Assembly: GCA_905221615.1 (NCBI GenBank)
Contig: CAJNDT010003179.1
Span: forward strand, 572,311 to 636,310
Length of the DNA: 64,000 bases
Reading direction: 5' to 3'
From: Symbiodinium sp. CCMP2592
Taxonomy: Eukaryota > Sar > Dinophyceae > Suessiales > Symbiodiniaceae
Numbering within the stretch: the stretch's first letter is position 1; the number at the start of each line of letters is the position of its first letter. Positions 10,066 to 20,632 of the stretch are shown here, piece after piece. The position numbers and the translations under genes were made by a program. The notes beneath the pieces are model-generated. The model worked only from the letters and a program-made list of their open reading frames with translations. It did not search any database and was not told where the DNA came from.

Positions 10066-10187
10066 TTAAAGGGTCGGGGGACTTAGTAACTAGGGTTATA
10101 ATTCGGGTAACTATACTTATTTTTACTTATAACCCCAATTAGGGTACTTATAACCCTACTTACTAAGTCCCATGATCCTCCAAGTAA
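10066..10187 (+). repeat. Inverted-repeat element, family F, copy 2
   Basis: GGGACTTAGTAACTAGGGTT at the left, ACTTACTAAGTCCCATGATC at the right, and the family centre CTTATAACCCCAATTAGGG. Confidence 0.85.
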
Positions 10188-10210
10188 CTCTCCAGACTCC
10201 AAGTCACAGA

Positions 10211-10266
10211 GCCAAAGCCTTGTGATTCGCATTCGTCCCGACAGAGGTTTTGTCAACAAAGTGGAA
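10211..10266 (+). CDS. Weak predicted exon downstream of a family F hairpin
   Basis: A frame beginning SQSLVIRIRPDRGFVNKVEE runs to a GT donor (GAAGAG|GTGCAA). The acceptor would be CAG|A rather than AG|G, so support is weaker than for other predicted exons. Product unknown. Confidence 0.22.
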
Positions 10267-11802
10267 GAGGTGCAAACCCAGTTGGAATGGTCACCAGCCC
10301 CACATGCTGTGCATACTTTTTTGAGGTGGGGGGTACGGGGGTGTGATAAAAGTTGCTATAAGAAGGGAGACCCCTGCTGCTGCAGCAGTCTCCGCCATTT
10401 TTTCCTAAGGTTGCGAATGGTCCAGGCCGACCAGTCGTCCCAAATCTTCTGAGACTTCGAGGGTGCCGGCAGGACACAGATCCACGTGACAGGAAAGGAC
10501 ACCGCGATATAGTGTAAGATGCTAGAATGGACTAGAACATACATGACTAGTCTTCGATATACGACAGTTTACAGTAGTGAACTACGTTATACTAAAGTGT
10601 ACTCGTGTATATTACCATAATCATCAGCTAGAAGCCAATACTCTCGGCTTTTAACCTGGAGGCCCGCCATTTGGGTTCCGTGTGAGAGTTGAGAAAGTCC
10701 CGTGTGCACATTCTGAGGCTACATAAGTTCGTAGGGTTTGGGGCCGGGGTGGGTGTAGGATGAGGCTCTTCCGCTTGCACTTAATAGGTTACGATCGGGG
10801 GGAACAGGCTCAATGCTCAAATCTCACTAGGCCCTGATCGCTGCACTGCACATCTTCAGCATCGAAACTACCTGAACCCATGACATCAGCCCTAGGAACC
10901 TCTTAGCACTGCTGCTGATGGACAGCAGTTTTTCCCTGCTGAAGCAGCCCCTAAAACATGGTAGCTTCGGATTACTCCTTATTATGGACACCGCATGAGC
11001 TAGTAAGGCCCTCCTCTGCCTCCTGGACTGGTTGAGATCTGTGCTTCCACCATGCCGGTTTTTAACAACGAGCCCGACTCATCCGATCGATTGCAGCCAA
11101 CATGATTGGAGGGAGACCCCCCAAGAGGTTTTGAGACTCAGGGATGTCCCTTGAGAAACGGCCTGGGCAGTTAGAATAGGAAAGAAAGCGCTTGTTATGG
11201 TGGTGTGAAGTCGTAATGAGAATCTAAGGAATGGTACAGATAACTACACCAAGACATTTTGGGGCCATGATGACCATGATCATGACGACGCTGTGGAAGC
11301 TTGTCTGGTTTGTTACCGGCCGTAAGTTTTCTGATCCCCCATAGACTTGTTTTAGATTCTTGGTTGAGGGCTTCCCTCCAGAATCCTGGTGATGTGCCGC
11401 CAAAATATCCGAGCCCACCGACCCGACCCAGATCCCAGAACTCTAAAACAAATATAGCCACTGCTGTCAACTGCAAGCCTCAAACAGATAACCAAAATAC
11501 GACGACAGCTCCCAACACTCATCAAGCTGCGAAGCCCTAGTCGCTACAGAAGCCACATCGAGAATCGAGCAGTGCTCGAAAACTTCAGCCCAAGATCGCG
11601 GCCCTAGGCTTCTTGGTAGTATAGAGGATCTGCTCGCGGAGCAAGTTGCCGGAGAGTGCGATGTGTGCGATGGATTTAAAAGCGGTCTTGCTTGCTGAGG
11701 GTTAGTAGTGGGTCAGTTCTACAAATTCTTTAACGTTTTGGTCGGGCTTCTAACAAAGATAGTGTTACGGCTGGTTTAGCATTTCTAGGCTGTTTCAGGA
11801 CG

Positions 11803-11908
11803 TACGGTTGATGATATAAATCCTGCATTACCTTAATGACCCTCAATTATGGGAATTATGGTAGATTCCTTATTATGGGTCATGCAGGATTTATATCATC
11901 AACCGTAG
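11803..11908. repeat. Inverted-repeat element, family H (single copy)
   Basis: Left end TACGGTTGATGATATAAATC, then CTGCAT. The right end is the exact complement read backwards, ATGCAGGATTTATATCATC and then AACCGTA. The arms are about 26 bp and almost perfect, so insertion was probably recent. Only one copy was seen. Confidence 0.85.
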
Positions 11909-12268
11909 GTTTCGATTTAGTTCGGAGTCGTGTTTTGCAGGTTGTACACATATCTAGGATTCAGTGGGGCATTAGGGTTTTAGAAGACACGCAAACCCGG
12001 ATGTAGATATGTGAAGGTTTAGAGTCTTACAGAAAACAGCAGCAAGCGATGTTGCTTGAAATCCCGATGAATTGTTGAAAGGGCTACCTGGGTAACCAGC
12101 CGTCTCTGGAAGCGGTTTCCCCCAGCGTGCAAGGGTTTACATACAGGTAATCCTGTCGCATGTTTTCTTGCGACCACCGAAGCCTTCATTTTCATTTTGC
12201 TGCATGGCTTCATTAAGGGAGGCTCGAGTGAAGTACCTGCGATACTAAACTACCTTTGATTTCTACAT

Positions 12269-12357
12269 GGGAGTTTCCGAACAGTCGGGGTACCTTCTTT
12301 TGGGGTCCTACTACTTCGGGTACTAAATCAGGGTCCCCTATTTTCGGAAACTTCCGT
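12269..12357. repeat. Inverted-repeat element, family D, copy 1
   Basis: GGGAGTTTCCGAACAGTCGG at the left, TATTTTCGGAAACTTCC at the right. Other copies lie at 15089, 15489, 20285, 57053 (interrupted) and, as half-copies, near 28368 and 52003. It ends 25 nt before a predicted exon. Confidence 0.8.
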
Positions 12358-12382
12358 TTCTACATTGGCAAAAATTGATAAG

Positions 12383-12439
12383 GCTTGCAGCGCACGGCCT
12401 CCGGCAGCAGCGATGTTGCTCCCAGATCCGAGATCGTAG
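12383..12439 (+). CDS. Predicted internal exon, unknown protein
   Basis: AAG|G at 12382 opens LQRTASGSSDVAPRSEIV and closes at GTAG|GC, a GC donor. It is 57 nt long, phase 1 in and 1 out. The frame is GC-rich in a surrounding of AT-rich repeat DNA. The product is not recognised. It was located from its position just downstream of a family D hairpin. Confidence 0.4.
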   Translation, partial: ACSARPPAAAMLLPDPRS

Positions 12440-12955
12440 GCAGAAACCGACTGCCTATACACGAAGGGTCCAGTCCTGTCTAGTCCAAAGTTGAGGGGTG
12501 TATGGGCTTTGGGTTTAGGGTTTAAGGTGATAGATTTTAGACAGGGTATCTGAAACCCCAACTCTTAACGCATGGATCCGTAGAGGTGTTGTGGTGCGTG
12601 AAGGACGCGGACTGGCCCCTACAGGGACACCCGAAGACCCTAAAACGGCCCAGTGATTGAAGCGCGGATGCTTTTTGCTAAGAGCTCCCGCGTGCGACCA
12701 CCACTGCAAGCCGGTTCGCTTTTGGGTGGGGTTGCTATGACTGAGATGGTGCGGTGGAAATGTCTACTTCGGTCCTTGGTTTATTCAAGGGTACATTTGC
12801 TTGTATAGGAAGTAGTACCCGGAAAGCTTCAAGGTTTCTAGGGTTGGTTTAGTTAAGGTTTTAGATGCCGGGCTATCAAAGCCGAGTTACTCCTGAAGCC
12901 TTGTAAATGAAATCCTCTTTCAAGCAAACTTTGACCGAACTCCGCGACAGCACAG

Positions 12956-13028
12956 CCCCGAACCGTAGCCACTAACCATCACTAATAGCCTAACCCCGAA
13001 CCGTAACCACTAACCATCACTAATAACC
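12956..13028. repeat. 38-bp direct tandem duplication
   Basis: CCCCGAACCGTAGCCACTAA and the following CCATCACTAATA are repeated once with only small changes, at a 38-bp period. Confidence 0.85.
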
Positions 13029-13522
13029 TCTCCCTGCAAACCCGCCCTAAGTCCAACTGAACCCCCAGGGAGCTCCAAAGCTTACTGTCATGCTCAGCAT
13101 GTACAGTCCGTCCGTCCTCCTGTGTTCAAAGGACATTGGGGGGCCCTTTGTTCAGTTCTCCTGCAGTCAGCGATGCAAGCGTTATGTCGCCCCAGACCAT
13201 TGCGGAACACAGACTAATTCTGGAGATGCTGCAGTGTCTAGTCTATATAAGGGTTCTTGAATTTTTTCTTCGGCTATCCCCCAGGAACCTCCAAAAAAGT
13301 ACGACATCTGCCCGCGTAGGGGTGACATCAGCAGCTTAGCTCCAACGAAGATGCAGGACATATTTACGTCCTTCGGAATACCCAACGACATGCAGGAGTT
13401 CTAGTTTTTATACAGACTATCTGGATATCCGATAGACCTCCACGGCAACAAAGGCATGACCATACTCTTCGCATGTGCCAGCAACATGAGAGACCGCAAA
13501 CCCTTCAACCCTGAAAAGCTTA

Positions 13523-13630
13523 TCTGGGTTGTGCTTTGGGACATTTTTTAGTTTCCCCTACAATCCCTACAATTTTGTAGAGAACCATAATAGTAAGTAA
13601 TTTTCAAAGGGCTTAAAGGACAACTCAGTT
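13523..13630. repeat. Inverted-repeat element, family J, copy 1
   Basis: CTGGGTTGTGCTTTGGGACA at the left, TTCAAAGGGCTTAAAGGACA and then ACTCAGTT at the right, with TTGTAGAGAACC inside. Copies also lie at 19116 and 41828. It ends 15 nt before a predicted exon. Confidence 0.8.
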
Positions 13631-13645
13631 ATGCTCTTGGGCAAG

Positions 13646-13712
13646 GGAACCCCATCATTCGGAAGTCGTGGCCCTCGCTCAGCTTACTCGCTGTGCCCAA
13701 CTACTGTCGGAT
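13646..13712 (+). CDS. Predicted internal exon, unknown protein
   Basis: AAG|G at 13645 opens EPHHSEVVALAQLTRCAQLL and then SD, followed by a GT donor (GAT|GTGGG). It is 67 nt long, phase 2 in and 0 out. The downstream frame also stays open for about 30 codons, so the true end is uncertain. Helix-like composition; product not recognised. Confidence 0.4.
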
Positions 13713-14610
13713 GTGGGTTTCGTTTGGCAGTTTGTGTTGGGAGTCTACTTTCTCCTAATTATGCTCTAGGGCTGAGCAGCTCAACAAGCTGAACCCGCAC
13801 AACAAGGTTTATGTCACCTATAAACCCTGAACCTATGAAGCTTGGGGCGCATGTACCTTATAGGAGGAACTTGGCGGGCGGTGCGTCAAAATGACCGGTG
13901 GAGGGGTTTGGGATGCACGGTCTGCGTGCGCGAGAAGACCAGGTTTCAGGTTTAGAGATCTGGTCTGGGCGAGAATCAGCGGGAGCGGGTCTGTTGGGGA
14001 TTTTTAGGGTTTGATGTCTACGGCTCATGGGTATTTGGGTCATGGATTGGTTTTCGGTTTGTTGACGGGTTGACATAGCAAAGGACTTCAGCCGGGGTTT
14101 TGTCCAAGTCGCTGCTTTGCTGATGTTGTCTGGGGAGCTGCCGATACACCTCAGGCGGGCATTCTCCAAGAACTATGCTGTGATCCCTGTGAGAACTGTT
14201 AGCAGAGGTCCCAGACTAGACTGTCCATAACCTCCTTAACTCCTGATCCATTCACGCTCCCAACCACAGCTCTAAGCCCTGGGGGTTTGAAACCGACGGA
14301 AGCTTGTAACCATAGGTGGGCTTCTATGCTTGAGCCTGCCGCTGTTCAACGAAGTAAGTACCATGCAATGCGGGCATCGTCCTTGGCAAGTAGGAGGGAA
14401 AAACCGACGGACAGGTCAGCACCATTGCAGGTCTAAGACCTTCGAAAGAGTATTGTCGGAATAAGTAGCATCCATAGCCCACCAACCGAAACCGCAAAGT
14501 ATTTCTCTAGCCCTGGGTGTATGCTTCCTTATGTGTGAGAGGCATCCCCTCCGCCGCAGAGGACCCGCGATCTGCCGGGCGTTTTGTCGTCGTGGGTCTT
14601 AGGATGTCTT
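13713..14610. other. Unassigned stretch
   Basis: No exon pair or repeat family was recognised. A minus-strand frame at 13858-14169 is rich in Ser/Thr/Pro/Gln and looks like translated AAACCCT-type text. Confidence 0.4.
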
Positions 14611-14721
14611 ACCCAAAGGCTCCACGTACCTTCATAGTAGATACTCAAGTCTTAAAGGGGTCTCTGTATAGGTACTTTAAGGCCTAAGTATATAATATAT
14701 GGGCACATGGAGCCTTAGGGT
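14611..14721 (+). repeat. Inverted-repeat element, family G, copy 2
   Basis: ACCCAAAGGCTCCACGTACC at the left, GGGCACATGGAGCCTTAGGG at the right, and the family centre GTACTTTAAGGCCTAAGTAT. Confidence 0.8.
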
Positions 14722-15088
14722 TAAGCGCCGCTGGCCCTGTTCAAGCATGTCGAGTCGACAATGTGTAAGGATTTGTTAGCATCAATTGAATCCTTCACGG
14801 CTTGCACAGCCGTGACCCTAAACTCAACGTACCAAGTCCCTAAACATTAGAACACTCCTGAACCCTGCACAGACTGTGATATCTTTAGGAACTGTGTCTC
14901 TTCTTCGTCATAATATCGATAACGAAGACCTAGAAGGAAGACCCTACAACCTTAGACCCTCAACTCAATGTAGCAGTCGGAGGAGTTCACCTCGACGATG
15001 CCTCATCTTCGCTGTGTGTTTCGCTTTGGTGTTGCTCGACGGACACAGCTTTCAGGGCCTGGGAGGAGTTTGGTCTGGCACAGTTGTG

Positions 15089-15195
15089 TGGGAGTTTCCG
15101 AAAACAGGGGACCTTAATATAGCACATTAATATAGTATAGGATCATTAGTATAAAGACCCCAAAATAGGGTACCCCTAATTTTCGGAAACTTCCA
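15089..15195. repeat. Inverted-repeat element, family D, copy 2
   Basis: GTGGGAGTTTCCGAAAACAGG at the left, TAATTTTCGGAAACTTCC at the right, with ACCCCAAAATAGGG inside. It follows a short hydrophobic frame at 15000-15060 that cannot be assigned. Confidence 0.8.
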
Positions 15196-15488
15196 TATGA
15201 GTAAACTGGTTGAGGGCTTCGCGTTTGGAGTTCATACAGTATGAACGTATAAGCAGCAAGGCAGGACGAGAATGAGTGCATCAGTCAGTGCACGGGGTCT
15301 GTCCTCGACGGCCTGAGTCTGCTACCCTAGTCGATGTCGTCCAAGCGGAGCTAAAGCCCGAAAACCCCAGACTCTAAGAACTTTCCTTAACTCTAAAGTC
15401 CTAAGCGCCAAAGGGCCCTGCACCCTGAACACTAAGCCTCACACCCTGAACACTAAGCCTCGCCCAAAAGCCAGGGCTTCGAAGCCTC

Positions 15489-15591
15489 ATGGGAGTTTCC
15501 GCGGGTACCTTATTTGGGGGATCCTTATAAAATAACAAGGATCCTACTATGTAGTGTACTATTACGGTCCCCTATTCTCGGAAACGCCCTC
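15489..15591. repeat. Inverted-repeat element, family D, copy 3
   Basis: CATGGGAGTTTCCGCGGGTA at the left, TATTCTCGGAAACGCCC at the right. The arms are more diverged than in copies 2 and 4. Confidence 0.7.
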
Positions 15592-16611
15592 ATCAAGCTT
15601 CATCAAGCTCAGGTTTTACGGCTTTCGGGTTTTTGAGCGGTTTAGGCGCGGCCTTTCTTTCGAGTTTAGGGACGAGTCGTACGAGCTTCACTGCCCTCGT
15701 GGAAACCGTATCAAACCGTGGTAGAAACCCTTACATCAAGCCCTTCTAAACCAAAAATTTAAAAAAAAAGCACCGCAGCCCCCCGCCCATGTGTAGCTGT
15801 GTAGCGGCGAAGCCCAGCTCCCTTTTTCCAGGCTCCTCTCTTCCCGGAGGCCCGTTTCAAAGGGCGGGGTAACTTAAACTTCAAGTCCGTGCTTAAAGAA
15901 GGGCTTAGGGCATGGAGTTTCGGGTTGGGGCTTTCGAGTTTAGAGGCGTAGGGTTCAGGACTGAGGGTGTAGAGTGTAGGTTTAGGGTTTAGGGGATTAT
16001 CAGTCTGTGAAGAAAAGCGTATTATCAAATTACTATTTTCTGTTGGGTCTCTGTTTGCTGAAGTTCCCGTGTGCCGAACAGAGTTCGGCGTTCGCGGCTT
16101 ACTTAAGGGTTGAGGTCTACATGTTTGTGCGTGGTTGAGGGTTGTGGGCATGGGTTCAGGGCCTGTTCAGGGTCCACGATGTAGGAAGTCTAGGATTCAG
16201 GCCTGCGGGTGCCAGGTTAGATGAGTGTGGGTTTGGTGAGGCCGGGCTGCTAGACAACGAGGCTTGTTGCAAAAGGTCGACCGGCGCACGACAACCCCAA
16301 ATCGCGCTCCTCAAATCGATAGCCACATCAATCGATTAAAGGCGTGTTCTGGGCAGAGGTAGCTTCCGGGCGACGAAGCAAGCCCGCTGCAAAAGGTTGT
16401 CTTGAGAGCTGGTGGGCAGATAGCCCGAAACCACAAACCCTATAAACCCGGTCAGCCCAACAGACCTCGCCAGGCCAGTCCCAGTTGTGAGAACGTAAAC
16501 CCTATAAGCCCGAGCACACCACCACCAACACCAACACCAACATAGCTTGAAACCCGCCCAAAAGAAACCGAATGCCACGCAGCCCCAAACACAAAAATCT
16601 GCTGCCGCTTA

Positions 16612-16718
16612 CAGTAGAAGCCAGAAAGTTGGAATATCATTATCCTAAACCCTTTATGGTAAATTATAAGGTATCCTACCCTGAAACCATATTCCAACTT
16701 TCTGGAATTCCCTTTACG
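16612..16718. repeat. Inverted-repeat element, family A, copy 1
   Basis: CAGTAGAAGCCAGAAAGTTG at the left, ATTCCAACTTTCTGG at the right. Copies also lie at 30233, 31793, 52706 and 57117. A half-copy of family F follows only about 20 bp later. Confidence 0.8.
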
Positions 16719-16739
16719 TCCCATTGCCTTTCCTGCCGG

Positions 16740-16820
16740 GTAACTATACTTATAATTGCTTATAACCCCAATTAGGGTACTTACAACCCTACTTACCAAG
16801 TCCCATGATCCTCCAAGTAT
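16740..16820 (+). repeat. Right half of a family F element
   Basis: Carries the family F centre CTTATAACCCCAATTAGGG and the right end CTTACCAAGTCCCATGATCC. The left arm is missing, perhaps because family A inserted next to it. It ends about 6-9 nt before a predicted exon. Confidence 0.7.
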
Positions 16821-16826
16821 TGCCAG

Positions 16827-16862
16827 GGAGAGCATGGCCTTTGCTGCCATCAAGCCCTTCAG
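16827..16862 (+). CDS. Predicted short exon, possibly an RCC1-like repeat fragment
   Basis: CAG|G opens ESMAFAAIKPF and closes at TTCAG|GC, a GC donor (36 nt). 'MAFAAIK' resembles the 'AFAAI' block of the RCC1-like repeats of the gene at 41.9-54.3 kb, hinting at another copy or relic of that family here. The stretch is very short. Confidence 0.28.
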
Positions 16863-16891
16863 GCCGATTCAGTGATCGGGTCTTTGGGTCT

Positions 16892-16990
16892 CTAGGTAGG
16901 GCATTGGGACATTTTATATTGTCTCTTATTGGGCTTAAGAGGATCTTACTTACTAATATTTTTCAAAGGCTTTAAAAGCCCCACCTAGGT
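16892..16990. repeat. Inverted-repeat element, family K, copy 1
   Basis: CTAGGTAGGGCATTGGGACA at the left, TTTAAAAGCCCCACCTAGG at the right, with GGGCTTAAGAGGATCTTACT inside. Copy 2 is at 23285-23380. Confidence 0.8.
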
Positions 16991-19115
16991 CTGGTTGAGG
17001 TTTAGTTTCGAGCCTAAGTCTAGGGCTTAGGGTCTATAGCGGGTTTATTGCTTTTAGGGTTTTCAGGCCTCAGGGAGTCCCAAGATGGGTTTAGTTTATG
17101 GTTTGGGGCTCTTTTTGGTTTGATTTTGGGGGGGGTCAAAATCTGCTTGCCCCCAGACGCACAGGCTAAGTAGATTTTCTGCACAGAGCGGCAAGAGCTC
17201 AAAACGGTGAGGGTTTAGGAGTTTATAGGGTTTAGGGTGAAGTTTCGTGTCAGTGTGTATGGGGCGTCTTGGCCAGCAGTAAAGCTGCTGGGCTTCAGAG
17301 GCGACCGACTCCAGGATTCCAGGCGAAGTACGAAGCCTGTTGCAAAACAAAGGTGAAGTTTTGGAAACCCTAAACCAAGACCCATAAAAGGCCCCAAACA
17401 GGCCCTATTGTCGCAGAAAGCGGCAGGACTCGACAGTACATAAGACCATGTGGCTGGTTGGGAAGTATTCTGCGGTAAGGCCAGGAAATCGGGCTTTGGG
17501 GGGGCGCAACTTCCCATGATGAACCATCAAGCCCTAACCCTGAAGGCTGTAAGAGGCTTAGGAAACTCTTGCAAATCTTGGATGAAAGCTTTCAGCCTGA
17601 GCACCACATGCTTGCGAAAGGATGGAGGAATGGCAGAAAGGCCGACTGCTGGCTGCATTTGGAACGCCTCCCTGCAAGGTCTCGAACAGTGTCGGGTCTA
17701 AGGTGTACCGACCGCACCATGGAGCTAGCGATATTTCAGGTGCCTGAATAATCAGAATGGGGATTATATAACCTGGAGAGAAGTAGGTCAGGAGCTTGTT
17801 GAGTTGTACGGCATCACCCCTCTACCGTCTCCGAATGTTGCGGGCCTTTCAGACATAAAGCCGGTCTTTCTTTCGAGTGCCTTCAACCTGCGGTATTCAA
17901 CCTGAAGCCCAGAGCTTAGAGATTGGACCTCACTTCAAAGGCATGGCACCCGTTTAAACCCGTGAGCCATGTCTGGGTTCATCCTGGGCCCAAACATCGA
18001 AGGCCAACGCATCGGTCGTTTACTTGAAAAGCTTGTAATCCGAGAGATTCGAACCCGAATCCAACACCCGAAACCCTTCCGGAGCCTAAACCCTCTTCCC
18101 CGCTTCTTCCTGCGTCCAAACGCCCGAACACAGCGACCTGTTGTGTTGCCACTAAGGAGCAACGAGGGGCTGGTATGAGGACCTGGCATGGAGTGACGGA
18201 TTGTCGGGGTCGCCGGTCGCTTTGGAGAGCAGCCCGAAGCCGTAAATCGAACGAACATCCAGCCGCCGCGGTGAAAGCCATTGTAATCTCTAGCCAGGGA
18301 GCAACGCTCGCTTCGGTTGAACCCAGAACCTTGCTGCAATGACGTTTGTGGGTGACTGAGGCAAAAGTCTTATAGCTGTCTTGTGATTCTGGGGTGAGGG
18401 GGGTCTCATGGGGTAGATTATTGGAGTTAGTTCCCCAGGCCCTGAAGCAATACATCTGGACTGTCTATTTCCGCCCTCTTCCCTGTCAAACCTGAAGTAC
18501 AGCCCATAAAAGGGAAGATTTAGATGAACACAGAAAAACGACGCTGTCCTAGATATTTGGCATCCTGGCCCAGTTTTGTGCAGGGGCCATCGGAGGCTGA
18601 AGATTTTGGACGGTTTGACCCCTTCGGGTCGTAGCTGCCAAGAGTAGTAAACCTGGACATCTTCGATGTGAGTGAACGAAGACGAGAGCCTGGAGCAGCA
18701 TCTCAACGTGGAGGGTTTGTTTCGCCTATTCATGCAAGAGACCAGTAAGCCCTCATCGTGAATGCTTCTACGGGACTGCGGTATTGTGGGGCTTCATTCG
18801 AGACGGCTGTCTCGATCGCAGAGCTTCAGGTTTCTGAAGCTACTCTGCGACCCTCAGCACAGATCGAAGCTCTCAGCAACTCCCCAAACCTAAATCCGGC
18901 AATGAAGTCTACAAAGAACAATCACGAGAAACCGGTAGGCTGCAGTCGCAGACAAAGTTTGAGACATCGATGTTCTTCTGTGAGGAAGCGCGTCTCGTGG
19001 CGCCCACCGGAGGCTTGCTGTGCTTGGTATTATCACCGCTGGCATAGGTGTACATATTCTGGCGAGTCCAGGCTGACGGCCTTGTGAGTTTGAACTCCAA
19101 CGATGTTTTCGTGAT
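16991..19115. other. Unassigned stretch with TTTAGGG text
   Basis: Contains scattered TTTAGGG-like runs and several medium frames on both strands (for example 17569-17751 + and 18290-18733 -). None has a recognisable motif or a clear exon boundary. Confidence 0.35.
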
Positions 19116-19213
19116 CTGGGTTGTGCTTTGGGATAATCTTTAATTTCCCGTATTTCCTTGTAAAGGGAACCTATTCATAAATAACTTTCAAAGGGTTTGA
19201 AGCACAACCCAGT
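19116..19213. repeat. Inverted-repeat element, family J, copy 2
   Basis: CTGGGTTGTGCTTTGGGATA at the left, GGGTTTGAAGCACAACCCAG at the right. The arms here are complementary over about 18 bp. A possible AG|G acceptor follows 22 nt later at 19235, but no convincing exon was read from it. Confidence 0.75.
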
Positions 19214-20284
19214 CATGATCTTGGGAAGCATTCTGAGGTGAGAATCTCTGGGCCTTGTAGGAGGTGCATGCAGGCTCCAGCTCGTCCAAGGCAGACTGGC
19301 CGGGTTGAGAAAGACTTTTGGACTGGGCGGTGTTCGGTTTAGGGTTTAGTTTAGGGTTCAGTTTAGGGTTTAAGGTGTTCGAATCAAAGCTGAAACCTGA
19401 AAAGGGCGTCGGAGCATTGAACTGGAATTAAGCTCCCACGTGGAGGGGCCAAGATCCGCGGACCACACCCGCCACGACCGCCAGTCTTCGTGGCTGAAGG
19501 CACGCTTGGAGGGCTGGTTGTCGTGCAGGCGAGCTAGCGGCTTTGATGTTGAGAACTTGTCGGCTTGCGCTTGAAGTGAAGCTTTCACGGATTTTAGTGC
19601 GACTTCGAACCCTGCCCTTGTGCGGAACTGTCCCGATGCCTTGCGCAGGCCGTGTCCCGAGCTCGATGGAACTTCGACAAGAGGGGCGGGTAGCCGAAAC
19701 CGAGGGCGAGGCAGCCGCAGAATGTGTGTTTTCCGTCCTTGCATAGTCATATATACTGAGATCTAGAGCTACCTTAGAGTTATACCCTGATCAGCCCGAG
19801 CACCAAGCCCTTATGATTATGCCTCTCACGGCACGGTGAAGCCTGTATAGCGCCTGAAGTATGTATATAGATCCAAACTTCCGCCTCATGTCTTGTCTAT
19901 GTTATGAATACCATAATTTCCTACCATATCATCGACCATCTTAAGGGCATCCACTAAGAGACGGCCCGTGAATCGCGCAGAGACGAAGTGAAATACTATA
20001 GAGTCTGAATGATTGCAAACAGCTTGTGATATCATTCCCTTACAGTCCCTAATTATAGGAGAATATACGCAAAACGTCCCGAACCCCCATTCTAGGTGTT
20101 AAAGCCTCTTACAATCCTAACACGACTATACAGGCATTTTGCAGCCATTAACTTAGGCCTGTCATGGCAGAGCGCTTCAATTTCCTCCAAACAGTTGGGT
20201 CTAGGGTTGGCGCAGATTCCTCCAGGGAAGCCTTTGCCTAAAGCCCGATTCTGTGGCTCTGGCTGCAGTTTCCTCTACCTCGAG

Positions 20285-20391
20285 TTGGGAGTTTCTGAAA
20301 GTAGGGGACCCTAATATAGTACCCTAAATACTAGGATCCTTATTATAAGGACCCCAAAATATGGTACCCCTTATTTTCGGTAACTCCCAGT
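20285..20391. repeat. Inverted-repeat element, family D, copy 4
   Basis: TTGGGAGTTTCTGAAAGTAGG at the left, TTATTTTCGGTAACTCCCAG at the right. The internal ACCCTAAATACTAGGATCC and ACCCCAAAATATGG are shared with copies 2 and 7. Confidence 0.8.
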
Positions 20392-20417
20392 TGGGCTGTA
20401 TAGCTTACTCCTAAAAG

Positions 20418-20463
20418 GTCGTCTCTTTGCTGACGCTGGTCCAACCCATCCACGACCCATGAG
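20418..20463 (+). CDS. Predicted exon, unknown protein
   Basis: Lies about 26 nt after the family D hairpin. Two frames are open: VVSLLTLVQPIHDP (phase 0) and RLFADAGPTHPRPM (phase 1, closing at ATGAG|GC). The frame cannot be chosen without a partner exon. Confidence 0.28.
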
Positions 20464-20503
20464 GCCCGAAGTTATGTTGCCCAGGCCTGACCAGCACCAA
20501 GAC

Positions 20504-20632
20504 TCCAAGGGTAAAAGGAGGGACCCTTAATAAGGACCCCTAGGTATATACCCTTAATATAGCTGTCATACACCCATCATATAGCCCATTACAGGGTAGG
20601 GGTCCCCATTAAGGGTCCCTCCGTTTCCCGTT
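20504..20632 (+). repeat. Inverted-repeat element, family E, copy 2
   Basis: Nearly identical to copy 1 at 5601: CCAAGGGTAAAAGGAGGGA at the left, AAGGACCCCTAGGTATATAC inside, AAGGGTCCCTCCGTTTCCCG at the right. Confidence 0.9.

Noticed and set aside
13340-13530. Possible LINE reverse-transcriptase fragment (…FGIPNDMQEF…, …GYPIDLHGNKG…)
   Set aside because: Needs reading through a stop and lacks the catalytic motif; similarity too vague.
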